64,000 bases of DNA from Undaria pinnatifida. Lineage: Eukaryota; Sar; Phaeophyceae; Laminariales; Alariaceae. Positions 45,087-56,508 of the stretch are shown here, in pieces; the first letter of the stretch is position 1; each line of letters begins with the position of its first letter. The stretch spans positions 3,953,128-4,017,127 of the forward strand of contig JABAKD010000013.1 in the NCBI GenBank assembly GCA_012845835.1. Direction: 5' to 3'. The position numbers and the translations under genes were made by a program. The notes under the pieces are model-generated. The model made no database searches. It saw only the letters and a list, made by a program, of their open reading frames with translations, and had not been told where the DNA came from.

Positions 45087-47034
45087 CAAGAGTACGCTGT
45101 TCGAAGTGTACCCCACCTTCGAGGCGCATCGGTGAGTTGCAACCAAGCACCATGCGACTCGCCGAACAACGTCGATGCGTAGTGAGGTGACGGTCCAGAA
45201 AAAAACAACAGCGATTGAAGGCGTAACTGACCTGTCTTGAATAGACCATGGGCCCACTGATCGTTGAAGGCGGGGCGACGGTGGTGGCACAGAGATTTGA
45301 AAAATGAATTACCAATAAATGAAACTCTCGGTTTCGGAGCAGCTCTGCATGCTCGTCATCGAAATCGGTATATGTCTGTTGCCGCTGAAAGAGGCAAACC
45401 AAACCGCTTGCGCGGACATGAACTTGGGCGGATAAACTTCCTCTCGGTGTTGCAGAGATCAAGCCTGTTTGGGCACGAGTAAATAGGGAGTCGTACCGCC
45501 AGGGGGTTGAAATGTGGGTATTTCTCAGCGAGGGGATATCTAAGGCAGTAGCCTTAGACGAGCTTCACCACCCCATTTACACTGCATGAGCACACCTACG
45601 CTATGTATAACGTTCCATCTTGAGGGGTGTCTGCATCTTGTCTACTGTGTAACAGCCTTGATATGCATATATGTATCAATTCTAACTAATACCTACTTGA
45701 TCGCGGCTGTCCTGCATTGTTCCGAAAACTCGCCTAATGCTAGGTTGGACGCGGTCTTCCTGGTAGGGTTCGTCCTCCACTGGGAGGGCGCGTTGGGGAA
45801 GACCATGCCCGTCCAGTTCTGGGATGACTTCGAGGAGCATGCCGTCTTAATATTTGTTTCCCTTCTTAGTTCTGAGAATATTTGCTATCAAGCTTACGTC
45901 AACTACTCTACTGCTGTTGTTGTAGGAACTGTGGTGTCTTTGAGGATCCCTCACGTCAACTATTTTTTTTTTTTTTTCGTTCTCCCCGAAATCTCCTTTT
46001 TACCGGGCGGGGCAATCAAAATCATGGGTACACTACCCAGATTTATCCCCCGAGGTTTTGGGCTTCTCCGAGTCCTTTTCCCCCGAGTAAAACAGGGGTC
46101 AAGCGAAGTCAGCTCTTGGAGGCCGAAAACGAGTTTTCCACAGCAGCAGCACAGTATACGTGCGTGGTACGTACTGTAGTTGGACGTGTTGTCGTGTTCG
46201 GATTGCACGAGACATTTACATTTGATTTTGAACAAGTCGAGCTGCACCTTCGAAAGCTAGGTACCTTAGTTAGTTTTTTTACTATACTTTCATGGCATGC
46301 GGATGTGGAAGCAGATTGGAACGTATGCTCTTAGCCTTTTTTCGTTGAAGTGCTTGGATGACATATGTCTTGAATGCGCTACTGGTAAATACAGGGTTAC
46401 ATATAGGACGGAGGGTTTTGGTTACACGCCACTTTTAGTGGAATAATGATTTCGCAAATATCTTGGAAGCATAGGGAAAGGGGAACACTATTATTTTGAA
46501 TGTTTCCTATTATTGCGTCCGGTTGAGCATGTCAACAGTACCAAGCATGTTTCACGACGAGCTGGTCAAAGCAAGGGTGATGATTTTTTTGCGGGTTAAG
46601 GTGGTATGCTGAAAGTCGTGTGTCAGATTTAGATGCTGTTGGTTCCACGATCTCGCAGCGAGCTTTCGATAGAAAATACAAACGCGAAATTGCCGTTAGT
46701 TTGGGTAGGAGTACACCGCTTGCAACGGCTTGAATGAAGTTGTTTTTGTTATTGTCAGAGAGATTGTACTGTAGGCATGCGATGCGTACTACGATAGGTG
46801 TAGCACGGGTTGGGAACGAACCTTGATCACGGTTGACAAAGCCCCTCCACTGACGAACTACTCCACATCGTTTGCATACCAACTGTGTGTTCTCCAAACG
46901 CATTGATTGGTTGGATATCTAGGCCACGGGACGTTGGTCAGATTGTGCTGTAACGTTTTATCAAAATCAGATTTTGGGCGAGGTATTGCCTTGTGTAGCG
47001 GGGACTGGCCTACCGTGGTCTATATCAAAGTACG
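45087..47034. other. Unassigned interval, one ORF at 45586-46179
   Basis: The ORF (ATG, 197 codons) has a hydrophobic N-terminal third and a GC-richer middle block. It crosses a T17-type run at 45962-45978 that gives Phe repeats, so at most part of it is real. Nothing else is supported. Confidence 0.25.
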
Positions 47035-47263
47035 TAGTAGCGCGCCCTAGCTTACAAGCATGACGTAAGGCAGCCTGGCACGGGCCAGGGTAGTGCTGGC
47101 CAGCGTAGCATGGGCTATTGCATAGTGTAGGGTGGCCTAGCGTAGCATGGCGAAGAGCGGCCTAGCGTGGCCTACCGTAGCGTGGTGAGACCTCGCGTGG
47201 CATGGAAAAGCGTAGCGTCGAGCGGGCTGACGTAGCGCGACCTAGCACAGTGCCGCCTAGCGT
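47035..47263. repeat. Degenerate AGCGTAGCATGG-type tandem repeat
   Basis: Words GCCTAGCGTAGC, GGCCTAGCGTGG and CAGCGTAGCATGG recur every 15-25 bp with strong drift. Confidence 0.65.
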
Positions 47264-47565
47264 CGTGCTTGGATGCTAAGCAGTACCTGGTAGACAGTAA
47301 TCTTGTGACGCCTGCTACGGGAGAGAGTGCCCCTGATTTTTCCGTGAGGACTCTCACTTGACGAGGTATGTCGCTCAACCAACACCTGATCTAGAGAAAG
47401 GTGGAACGTTCAAGCATCGTGCTTAGTTGCTAAGCAGTACGTGGTATACAGTACTGAAGCTAACGGGGAAGGTGCTTTGATTTTTCTGTGGGGACCCTCA
47501 CGTGAAGTAGTATATGCCTCACCTAACACCTGAGGTAGAAAATGGTGGAATGCGCAACGAGCTGG
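47264..47565. repeat. Tandem duplication, 154-bp spacing
   Basis: The copies start at 47264 and 47418. Both show CGTGCTT, TGCTAAGCAGTAC(C/G)TGGTA, ACAGTA, TGATTTTTC(C/T)GTG, CCTCAC or CTCTCAC, AACACCTGA and AGGTGGAA or TGGTGGAA. Confidence 0.75.
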
Positions 47566-49557
47566 ACAACTCCATGGCCTAGACTCCATGGCCTAAGCAT
47601 ATCAAGAGACCGTCTGTACAGCACAAACGGTATTCCAGGGATGCTGGGTAGTTTCATTATTATAGTACCGCCGGTCGGAAATAGTTTTGACCCAAACGTG
47701 CCACCTCTGTCGAAGCACACAACCAGCACGACAGCGGCACATATCTCAGCACGACCAGTATGTTGATGGTCACCACACGGCTTCTTTGGAGTTGCACTAC
47801 CTCTGGCTGAAGTGGGCACGGATTTCAATTGTGATCGTATAAAAGCATTACAGTTTAACGGTGCGTACAGGATACCTGCGCTGGTGTATATGTCGAGTGC
47901 TGGTGAGTAGGTCTACAATTAACGGTAGTAAGATTGTGAGTTGGCTAGAGTTCTATGTGAGGGTGGGTTGGAGTTGAACATCAATATTAAACCTCTGAGA
48001 TCCGGTCCCGTTTGCTCTTAGTATTGAAACTGGCCTCTTATCCCAAAGTACTATATGCAAGGTTTAGTAGCCATGAGTGAGTTCGTTTCTGACAATCCTC
48101 TACGCGGTCGATTGCGTTGTACAAGTTACCCCCCATCTAGCGATAGTTTTGGCTTGATTGAAGTCGGAAACACGCCGTGCGGTGCAGCGCTTGCCGATAG
48201 CCCCCGTTCGGGGTGGTCTCAACAAGAGCAACGGTGGCTCTACTTAGGCGAGGGTGCTCGTGCTCGACATGGTGCTGGAATATCGCGGCTGGGGTTGTCC
48301 TCCGATATGTCGTCATGTATTGTTCAAGCTTGGACACCCCCCAGGTTGTGCAGCGCTCGAATATGACTCTCATCTGGGGTTGGCTCAAATAAGGTTGTGA
48401 TGGCTGTGATTGGGTAGACGTGCCTCAATCCTTGCCCGGTTTCTCGAAACACACGACGGATTGTTCCTTAGACGAGCCCCCCCCCCCTTGCTGGAGAATG
48501 AGCTGCGGTGGACACGGCCAGCACGAGGCAATACTGTATAGGGGTGGGGACTGCGTGAACGTGCGGACGGGTACGCGATATGTTTCTGTGGCGTATGCAG
48601 ACGGTACCATCGACTTCGACACGTACAGTGTAGTGCATCCACCCGAAAGTGCGTGGTGTGATGAAGCAGTTGCAGGATATAGTATAGAACGTAGCGTGTG
48701 ATGTATTTGCGCACTTGCTATCGTTTGCTATGCCCCAAAATGGCGACGGCCGAGTTTCCTTCTAGAATCTTCATCGCGTATCTGGTATTCAGTTTGCCGC
48801 CGCGGGTTGCGCAATAATCAGGATGAGGTTTTCGTTTTACGAAACCGTACGCCCGCATCTGGGAGCTTGGCCGCTGTAGTGTTGTCCGCGGGATGAACCG
48901 TTGGTTGGTTGAGGATACACTCGTAGCAAGGCCAGGGCAGTGCAATTATTTAAACGTTTGAACGACGGGCCGGGGGCGGGTGTTTTGTTTTTGTTATCAT
49001 GCACGGCCGTAGTAGGTAAAACCACAGACCCTCGCATGCTGCCGGTGACAGATTTTCACCAATCAGGCAAGGGGCGATTTATTGTATTTTCCAAGGAATA
49101 ATATCTTTTGCACACTCGTACGAAGGTACGCGCAAATGGTTCCTTACGGTCAGAGTCACGCACGCGGGGCGGACGGTGTTTTTTTTCCATTGAGTTTGCA
49201 GTCCAGGAGCGAATGGCGGAAAAGGGGGATCAACATGTTATTACCGCGAAAGCTTGCTCTATGCACGAAGTGTATGAATCGTATGTGCTGTGTGTACGGT
49301 ACTTACAGTGTGAAAATTACAGTGTGTGACACGTACACCGTTCGTGGGGTATGTGAAGTATGACGCTTTTGCATAAGAGTGATTAATACAGCAATGACGA
49401 TCTATGTAGAGTTACGGAGTCTGGAGAGTAGCGTCGTAGTCTGCGTCGGTTATACTCCTATTTCTTTTGTTGTGCAACCCGACAAATTGTGCTGCTATCT
49501 GACAATGTGCACATGCCGCGCTCCTGTAAGACATCGTCAGCCTTCTACAGGGAGAGC
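47566..49557. other. Unassigned interval with a protein-like frame at 48420-48701
   Basis: The second half of the frame 48420-48701 (no ATG at its open end) is rich in Asp, Tyr, Val and Gly and looks like folded-protein sequence. The upstream frame 48055-48366 could be linked by splicing. No family is recognised. A C10-type run interrupts near 48478. Confidence 0.25.
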
Positions 49558-49650
49558 TTGCCATGCGCAGAAACGAAGGCAAATGCGAGCAAGACCACGG
49601 AAATCGACCAATATTGCGAAACGGCCAGTCTTGTACGCTTTTCGTCGTCA
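49558..49650. repeat. Short dispersed repeat, copy 1
   Basis: It shares GCTTGCCAT, a GCGAAAACGAA/GCAGAAACGAA block, ACACGGAAATCG or CCACGGAAATCG, ATTGCGAAACGGC and AAGTC/CAGTC with 50170-50262. The two minus-strand translations are also alike, so this may be a decayed coding repeat. Confidence 0.6.
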
Positions 49651-49787
49651 AGGTTCACCATAGCGCTTGAGACGTACATGCATCCTGCTCTATAACCTTG
49701 CTTGCTATACAGCCCCCGCGCTGCTAGTCACGTTCTCCGTGTGGTGGCGGGTTGGTGCGTCGGATAAAGTCTGTGGGAGTTTGGGTG

Positions 49788-49893
49788 TGTGGGTGTTAGT
49801 GCTCCTGTTAGTGTTGATAACGGTGGCGGGTGGCTGGCTGGCTGGTTGGGTGGGTGGGTGAGGGGTGCGTGGGTGGGTAGATGGGTGGGTCCA
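49788..49893 (+). repeat. G-rich GGGTGGGT/GGCTGGCT simple repeat
   Basis: Repeated TGGG and TGGC words give many G3 runs with short spacers, so a quadruplex is possible. Confidence 0.8.
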
Positions 49894-50169
49894 CTAGTAG
49901 ATAGCCTATCGCAGCTTCCTGCGCTTGATCACTTTCGACAGGCGGTGGACAAGTCAGAGGCGGCACAGCGATATACTGGTCGTGATAAACGTGCAGCACG
50001 TTCGCATCGTGGGTAACAGGTTGCCACAGTAGGCAGAAGTCGATGGCGCTCCACCTGATGCAAGCGGAGCTCCCAACCACCAATATCGTGACCCACCGTC
50101 AACAGACCGTGAGCGGCGATGGGCACGGGAATCCCATTGGGCCCCGCTGTCGTTGCCTTTGAAACCGAA

Positions 50170-50262
50170 GAGCTTGCCATATGCGAAAACGAAACAATTT
50201 GGTTTTTAAAACACGGAAATCGCCGTAGATTGCGAAACGGCAAGTCCTTAAACCCGGTTGAC
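50170..50262. repeat. Short dispersed repeat, copy 2
   Basis: This is the counterpart of 49558-49650 in the same orientation. Confidence 0.6.
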
Positions 50263-50309
50263 GCCAAACGTTAAGAGATTGCTTGAGCCGCACTCGTGTT
50301 CCTTTTCAG

Positions 50310-50452
50310 GTTTGCCTATGATTCAGACCTCGTATTGTCACTCGTGGGTGCTGTGTGGCTGGTGATAGCAGCTTTGATGCTATCATCGGTTCGACAGAGG
50401 TCTGCGATCGCGGAAACCGCCCTCTTGCCACAAGTTCGAACACCTGTTCGCC
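50310..50452 (+). CDS. Candidate internal exon encoding a transmembrane helix
   Basis: A pyrimidine-rich acceptor ends in CCTTTTCAG at 50309 and a consensus donor GTAAGTAT starts at 50453. They bound 143 bp that is open in one frame for 47 codons. The frame encodes a hydrophobic segment of about 20 residues (Leu/Val/Ala/Trp) followed by a basic region, as expected for a membrane-spanning helix with a cytosolic anchor. Neighbouring exons were not found, so the product is unknown. Confidence 0.35.
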
Positions 50453-52623
50453 GTAAGTATAGGCCCTCGTGCACCTGTATTTCTTATCTTGGGCCTTTAC
50501 AAGCCAATACATTAACTTTTTTTTATCTCATGTCCGAACTCTCTCGTGATGGTGGAGTGCAAAAGCGCCGCCAGGCAGCGCTGCCTCTTTCGTCTGATAG
50601 TGATACTCAAAATGGACGTTATCAGTCATGTGCAATGTTCGCGATTATCAGTAGATATACCGGTGAACCTGGTTCAAGCCGTTGGCAGGATAGCACAGAC
50701 CAAGACGCCGCTAATTCACACAAAAGCAAAACGTTTGGATGCTTGCAAGTTATGCGAATAGATTCTAAGACCGTTACCAGCTGCATGAGTATCCCGTTCT
50801 AGGTAAGATTTGGATTCTGACTCGTGCTAACACATTTCGAAGCTCACCTACGGTTTTGGAGACCAAGCCTATTTTGAGGCTATAAGCTGGAACTTTCTAG
50901 AAGATAGAAACATTCAACTTTTGAAATACGGCACACTAAATAAACAGGAGCGAACACATTGTGTATAGTGTACTGGTGCGCTGTCCATACAGTGTTGGTC
51001 AAGCTGACCAGGGTACTGTGCCTGGCAACACCACTCCTGGAAACTGGGCCGAAAAAACACCCGCAGCCCCAGCAGCACGTATTAAGTACATGTTGAAAGT
51101 CCGGTCCTATCACACATAAAAGAAACATCGGAGATCCGCTGCTGCCTTTGTGTTACGTGCCACCGAAGGCATGGGGGGACGGAACCGAGGTTCGTCGCCG
51201 TTAATCATACTCGAGTGCCGAAGGCGATGTCACAGTCATTGCTGTACTCGTATTAGCGGCGAGAGAAGACGAACGAGGGGTAAAACGCCCGAAAACACTA
51301 CGACAGTGTAGTACCACAAGCAGACTTGGCCACAAGGCACCACTTCGAAGCGATTTCGTCAAGCAAGTTTGTTTTCGTAGCTAATTTCCAACACGGAACA
51401 TAAAAATAGCAACCACGGCTCCTTTCCGCGCGCGTGCGTGTCCGCACCGCTGCTGCCGCTAAAAGACGGGCCGTAGCAGAAACAGTCCTAAAACGCACCA
51501 GCTTGTTCGTTGCTCCGCAACGAAAGGTATTCTCGAAGGTTCTCAGACATTGGTCTACACGCACCATTTACGTCTGTTCCGCAGTAATCAAAGCTAAATG
51601 AGCGCAGAAACACCTTTGATCCTCGCCAGCTCCAACACAGTGCAACCTAGTCATCTCCCACAGTACAGTTTTTTCCCGATGCCTATGCTTTGTTTAGAAC
51701 AGTAAATCCAATTCTATATTTGTTCTGCGCGTGCTATTTAGTTGTGGCACCGTGGCGCACAGACCCAATAATGCTCGCCCATTCCCTAGCAAACCGAATC
51801 TACACGCACCGCATCCAGGAATCACCGCCGCCAAATCCACGATCAACACAAACGCCCTGGCAACACCAAGTACGATGCCCCAAGCATTGCAAGCGATATC
51901 ATCTAGACAGATCCGTATCGTAGGAGTCACGGCCTGTGCTTCTTCCCTTGGACCCGCGACTGCCACAGCATGGAATTTGCTTCATGCAGCGGAGTGTTCA
52001 GCGCCGTTAGCTCATCGCTCGGTCGTTGATTGATTCTCGTATTGTCAGGTTCCCCTCCTCCAGTTGGCGGGTGGTTGCGCTCTCTACGCAGTGGGGAACG
52101 ACGAAGGCGGAAGGGCAAGGGAAGGCGAGGGTTGGCGAGGGTTACTTAGTGAAAAATATTTTTGGTGCGAGCGGCATCTCTTGTCGTATAAGAGCTGATA
52201 CACCCCGGCCCGGCACCTTCACATGCCACATGCATTGTCGGTCGACGCTAATATTCCTACCATTCCGGGTCACTGTCCTTGTCGCCGCAAGCCTGTGTGC
52301 CTGCCTTCCGCGTAAACACAGTTAACCACTCGAGAACAGGCACCGCATACACAGGGCGACTCTCCGAAAACACCCAAGAACACCACCAAGTAACATTAAA
52401 GAGCAAATCCAAAAAATTAAAGCGATACCCCACTTGCATCATAAACACATGAAATATTCTGTAGAACGAGGAACAAAAAAACAGCAGAACAGACGATCGA
52501 TGTATAGTGATCATGCCGGCCTCACCTGATGACCTGGTGTATTCGAGATCAGGTGCGGGAAGGCACAAACCTATCCCCATTTGAGTCATCCCACGGTAGG
52601 GGTTGCATGTTTGGCGCCAAAAC
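50453..52623. other. Unassigned interval
   Basis: No gene is recognised. Opposing frames near 51690-52030 overlap without motifs. Confidence 0.3.
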
Positions 52624-52749
52624 GTCCCTGGGCGAAACTGAGTTAAATCGACACACGACGCGTAAGAAAATACGTGGAAGTGTGGTGAGCTAAAGCTTTA
52701 TTTTTCTCCATCCGGCGGAGGATACAAAAAAAAAAAAGTCCCTGGGCGA
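52624..52749 (+). mobile_element. Short poly(A)-tailed retroposon, copy 1, with 12-bp target duplication
   Basis: The 102-bp insert 52636-52737 ends in an A12 tail. It is flanked by perfect copies of GTCCCTGGGCGA (52624-52635 and 52738-52749). Poly(A) plus a 12-bp direct repeat is the signature of LINE-machinery retroposition (family knowledge). The insert shares ATACGTGGAAGTGTGG, GAGCTAAA and the CCGGCGGA region with 38072-38172 on the other strand. It has no evident A/B boxes and no coding capacity, so it may derive from the 3' end of a larger element or from a small RNA. Confidence 0.75.
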
Positions 52750-52752
52750 TTG

Positions 52753-52905
52753 AGTTCCTCATGTGAGGAACTGCCGGTCAATGGAGTAATTTCACGAGTC
52801 TATTTTATTTTTGGACTAAGGCATAGAAGCTTGGTCAGGTTGTGCGACCGAATGCCTTCGAAGTCATTTTTCACGTGAGATATTGAGTTCCTCATGTGAG
52901 GAGCT
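52753..52905. other. Twice-repeated palindrome AGTTCCTCA-TG-TGAGGAACT
   Basis: A perfect 9-bp inverted repeat with a 2-base centre lies at 52753-52772. A near copy (AGTTCCTCATGTGAGGAGCT) lies at 52886-52905. Both are preceded by ATTG. It could be a protein-binding site or a remnant of element ends. Confidence 0.6.
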
Positions 52906-53242
52906 CAGGGGCTTCTTGCTGCAACCCTATCGTGGGATAGATCTTTTCCCGCCTTCGCTCGTCGAGTAAATATTTAACGAGACTGCGCAACCGTAATCCG
53001 CCCAACCCCTAGCACCGCGGCCTGTTCCGTCCAACTAGATGGAAACTAGGTCGGTGGGCACCCCGTGCGGTAGTGATAGACCCTACACATGCGAGATGGC
53101 GATCTTGCCTCTGTCCATTCTCCTAGTAGCGCCGCCCCGAACGTTAAGACCCAGCCGCCGGTGCTACTCCTCGACATTCGCCACCGCGTTTATCGCTGGC
53201 CATCTCTTTTCTTGCATAGCCATCCGCACTGAAATCTAGGAG
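52906..53242. other. Unassigned interval
   Basis: I see nothing supportable. It borders the Copia remnant. Confidence 0.35.
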
Positions 53243-53538
53243 TTGAGATCGCTGTTGTCTCCGCGAAGTGGCACGGTAATGTCACCCGCCTCCAGCCTTG
53301 GTTTGTTGAAATCGAAAATCGAAACATTGTCCTTTCTCGCTGTTGTTTTGACAGAGAAATTATTGCGACCAATACAGGGCACAATTAGGTTTGGAGATCG
53401 CTGCTGTCTCCGCGAAGTGGCACGGTACTGTCACCCGCCTCCAGCCTTGGTTTGTAGAAATCGAAAATCGAAAAGTTGACCTTTCTCGCTGCTGTTTTGA
53501 CAGAGAAAATATTGCGCCCAATACAGGGCACACTTAGG
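53243..53538 (-). repeat. 148-bp tandem duplication within the Copia protease
   Basis: The copies 53243-53390 and 53391-53538 share GAGATCGCTG(T/C)TGTCTCCGC, CACCCGCCTCCAGCCTTGG and ACAGAGAAA(T/A)TATTGCG with roughly ten substitutions. Each encodes the same protease/linker segment on the minus strand. Confidence 0.85.
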
Positions 53539-54720
53539 ATTGCAATCCGCGCGAGGTGCTGTTCCCCGTAGTCGTCGGTGATGAGGCCTTGTTATAAACC
53601 CTCCGCTGTGCCCTCCGGCAGGGCTCCTTCAGCTGTAAGTATTGTGCTGGCGTGCTTAGGGAGGTGTAGTCCTGTACACGATGGTTGACATCGAGGATGA
53701 TGAGATCGTCAAAACAGCGGCCTGAGGCTCCGCTATCGACTAGATATGCAGCGACGGTGCCGCTCTCGGGCGATTTGGGCTCGGTCTCGGCCGGTCTGGC
53801 TTCATTGGGGTAATTCGGTACAGCGGGTTGCCCTCACCGTGCGTCCCCCAGTACATGTAAGAGACGTGCGGCTTTTCCTGAAGTCTTTAAGAGATTGCGG
53901 GCTTCGCACGCTACTCAAGTGGCCAAGGACGCGATGCTGACTGCGAGCCGAACGACCAGGGTTTCCTCTTTGCGGCTTTTCTCCGCGGCAATTGCCACCG
54001 TTAGATGTACCTCGGCCGCTGTGAAGGAGGCGTAGGGGTGTTCCGGCTGGTTGTTCGCTTTTGGAAGATCGTAAGCGCTGTAGATTCCCTTTTTCCGCGA
54101 AGGTCCGGCGGCAGAAATCTCAGCGTTGCCATCAGCCCGTTTGCACCTCCTGGCGCAGCGGTCGGCCTCGATATAGGTGGTTGTTCTATGGTATGAGCAC
54201 CATACGGAACCTTGCCTGCCCCCACGGTTTCGTTGATGCTGTCTAGATGGGTTGTTCTGTTGTTCTCTAAGCTGCTATAGCGCCTGCCGTCCATTATTCT
54301 CTTGCTATTGCTTGACGCGTAGAGGGCACCCAAGCTTAAAGTAGCCGACACCACCACAAACGTGGCACGTAATGTCATTGCCATCGCAGGTCTTTGCCTG
54401 CGTGGAGGCCCTACGTCCCGTGATACCACTGACTGAACCACAACGTGAACGGGCCAGGTTATCTGCTCAGATGGTCGCCATCATACGTTGGATATCGGCA
54501 AGACCGAATTCCCCTCTCTCAAAGTGGGCTTGACGAATTTCCTTATATTCGGGTTGTAGAGCTTGCAGTAAAACATCCTCATACTGACGATCTGCTGGGC
54601 CCGCTGCCGGGTCGCACGCGTTAAGGCGGTCATGGCAGTTTTCCATGCGGTAACGATCCCCGTTAGGGTCTTGTTCTGAACGCATTCAGTACTGTTCATT
54701 TCAGAATGTTACGCGCGAAT
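53243..54720 (-). pseudogene. Copia gag-protease remnant
   Basis: Read on the minus strand, the first part (54685-54467) gives a gag-like C-terminal capsid segment with LQALQPEY and FERGEFGLADI, cut by a TAA. A zinc knuckle C-x2-C-x4-Y-x4-C follows at 54367-54326, its His changed to Tyr. A protease start with the intact signature LVDSGAS lies at 53743, then GLITDDYGEQHLARIAIL and VPCIGRNIFSVKTAARK, as in Copia proteases. The pieces lie in several frames with stops. The protease 3' end is present twice through a 148-bp tandem duplication. It differs in sequence from the element at 56067-60158, so it belongs to another lineage. Confidence 0.7.
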
Positions 54721-54943
54721 CACTTCGCGCGATTTCTCTTCAAACGTCCCACGCAAAGCTGCCCACGATTGCTGTTCATGCCTTGCTCTGTCCTCGAGTG
54801 TGGTGCCCTCAAATCTACCGACGACGATAATGGCAGAGCCGCCCGTAGAAACAACCGCATGCTGATAAGATGCTGGTTGGTGGCATCCCGCAACGCACGG
54901 GCAGTGGCATGACTGTCATCGGTCCCCGAAGGTCGCTCTTCCC
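54721..54943. other. Unassigned interval
   Basis: I see nothing supportable. Confidence 0.35.
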
Positions 54944-55246
54944 GTGAAGGATGTTGAAGATGGCTCTGTCCTTGATGCTGGGACTGGAACTAAAATTGGA
55001 ACTTTATTCAAGGATTTCGTCCGCCTTTTAGCAGTCGAAATTTGGTATTTGTTTCAAGACAACATCAAGGATGCTCGCTGTGCCGTCCATGATGATGGCT
55101 CCTTCCGCTTAGCGTTGAACGTTAAGGGTTTGCGAATATCTTGGTGCAATCCTTGTGCAGGCGTACAAAGAACCACACACCGAATTTTGAAAGCTCGGTA
55201 TGTGCCCTATTCTACTGATGTGCATTACCTGTGCCGTCTATGCTAA
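54944..55246 (+). CDS. Hypothetical frame leading into cysteine-rich repeats
   Basis: An open frame of about 100 codons starts at GTG, with no ATG, and ends in TAA within the first cysteine-rich module. Composition is protein-like: an amphipathic stretch near residues 20-45, then W-C-x2-C near residue 67. It may be an exon or a decayed gene whose C-terminus was made of the repeated modules that follow. No family is recognised. Confidence 0.3.
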   Translation: MKDVEDGSVLDAGTGTKIGTLFKDFVRLLAVEIWYLFQDNIKDARCAVHDDGSFRLALNVKGLRISWCNPCAGVQRTTHRILKARYVPYSTDVHYLCRLC

Positions 55247-55485
55247 AGCTGGTGCAGCGCGGTACTCTGACGTGCACCACCTGTGCCGTTTATGTTGCAG
55301 CTGGTGCACACTCAACTGATCGCCTCGAGTTCGTTATTTACCCGTGTTCCAATGACGCACACTGCCTGTGCCGTCTATGCTGCAGCTGGGGCAGGTTCAA
55401 CTGCACGTTTCTAGTCCTTTTTTGACCCGTGTTCAAATGACGGACGTGTACTACCTGTGCCGTCGATGCTGCACCTGGTGCAGGG
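55214..55485 (+). repeat. Four cysteine-rich modules, D-V-x-x-L-C-R-x-C-C-x-W-C type
   Basis: Modules at about 55214-55257, 55266-55309, 55352-55400 and 55440-55484 share CCTGTGCCGTCTATGCTGCA with small changes. Translated, each gives Asp-Val or Asp-Ala, two residues, Leu-Cys-Arg-x-Cys-Cys-x-Trp; the fourth is in a shifted frame and the first has a stop at the second Cys of the pair. CCCGTGTTC(C/A)AATGAC spacers precede modules 3 and 4. This looks like a decaying tandem Cys-rich coding repeat. Confidence 0.55.
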
Positions 55486-56061
55486 CCAAGTAGACGTAAT
55501 GAAATCTGCGACCCTTCAAACATTCCGGCCGTTATGCCGCACTATGCAAAACCCGTGAAAGAAATGCAAACGCAAAGTACAATGGCCCGATCGCGATGTC
55601 GGTTCGTAGTTCTACTTTTCCTGACCGCGGTACACGATTGAGATGGACTCAGTCACCAGTGCTAAGTATCTTGAATCTACATGAATAATCTAAATCCAAG
55701 CTGCTGTCGAATTATTGACTCGAATTCCCTTTTCAAACTTCCCTTGTTTACAGTCCTGTGTTTTGATGATTGTACCGTTGTTGTTCCAGATTGCAGATTC
55801 TTTCGAAGATGTCGCCTCGAAAACTCCTGATGGACGCTCCGCGTGGTAGACGAGGTTCATAATCTATTGGTGTATGTGACGATACGACCTGGTGTGGTCG
55901 CAGACGCTGGCGTTGGCAGCAGTTAAGCTAACCGAAGAAGCGTGCAAGATGCGCGACGCAGAAATGTATTGATTTTTTTAAGGACGCTTTCGGTCAAGAC
56001 GAGAAACACTTAAGAACAATGGACTGCTGTGCACAGAGTTCAGGCGACATTGAAAACTGAC
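55486..56061. other. Unassigned interval upstream of the Copia element
   Basis: I see no gene. Confidence 0.35.
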
Positions 56062-56066
56062 GAGGA

Positions 56067-56508
56067 TGTGAATAGCCTGTGAACACAATGGTTGTGTCAA
56101 GGCTCTGTCTTCTATTCGAAGAGATGCAGAGGTGGCACCGAACTGTCTGTTAAGATCACTTGTGATAAGAAAGAAAAATGATAGTTTGGAAAGGGCGCTT
56201 GAGGCCAAAAAGAGAAGAAGAAGAAGAGAAAGAGAGTTGGGAAAGTTGGGAGAGAAGGGAGAGTTGGGAGAGTTGGGAGAGTGATCATGGTGGGGTGCAT
56301 CACCACCCGATCATCACGGAACAATGCCCATAGTACGGTAGAATACCGGGACAACGGGACAACCTTAACATACTCAAATCTACGTTTACATCTAGGTTAC
56401 ACCGAAGATTCAACATAAGATTCAACTTAAGATTCAACTGCATATCTTATTCGTGCGAATAGACTGCGCATTAACTTAGATTTGAATCCAAGGTTCATAC
56501 TTTTAACA
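56067..56508 (+). repeat. Copia 5' LTR
   Basis: It contains a purine-rich (GAGAGTTGG)n-like internal repeat at about 56208-56281. A foldback around TGATCATGGTG..CACCACCCGATCA follows at about 56281-56315. Confidence 0.9.
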
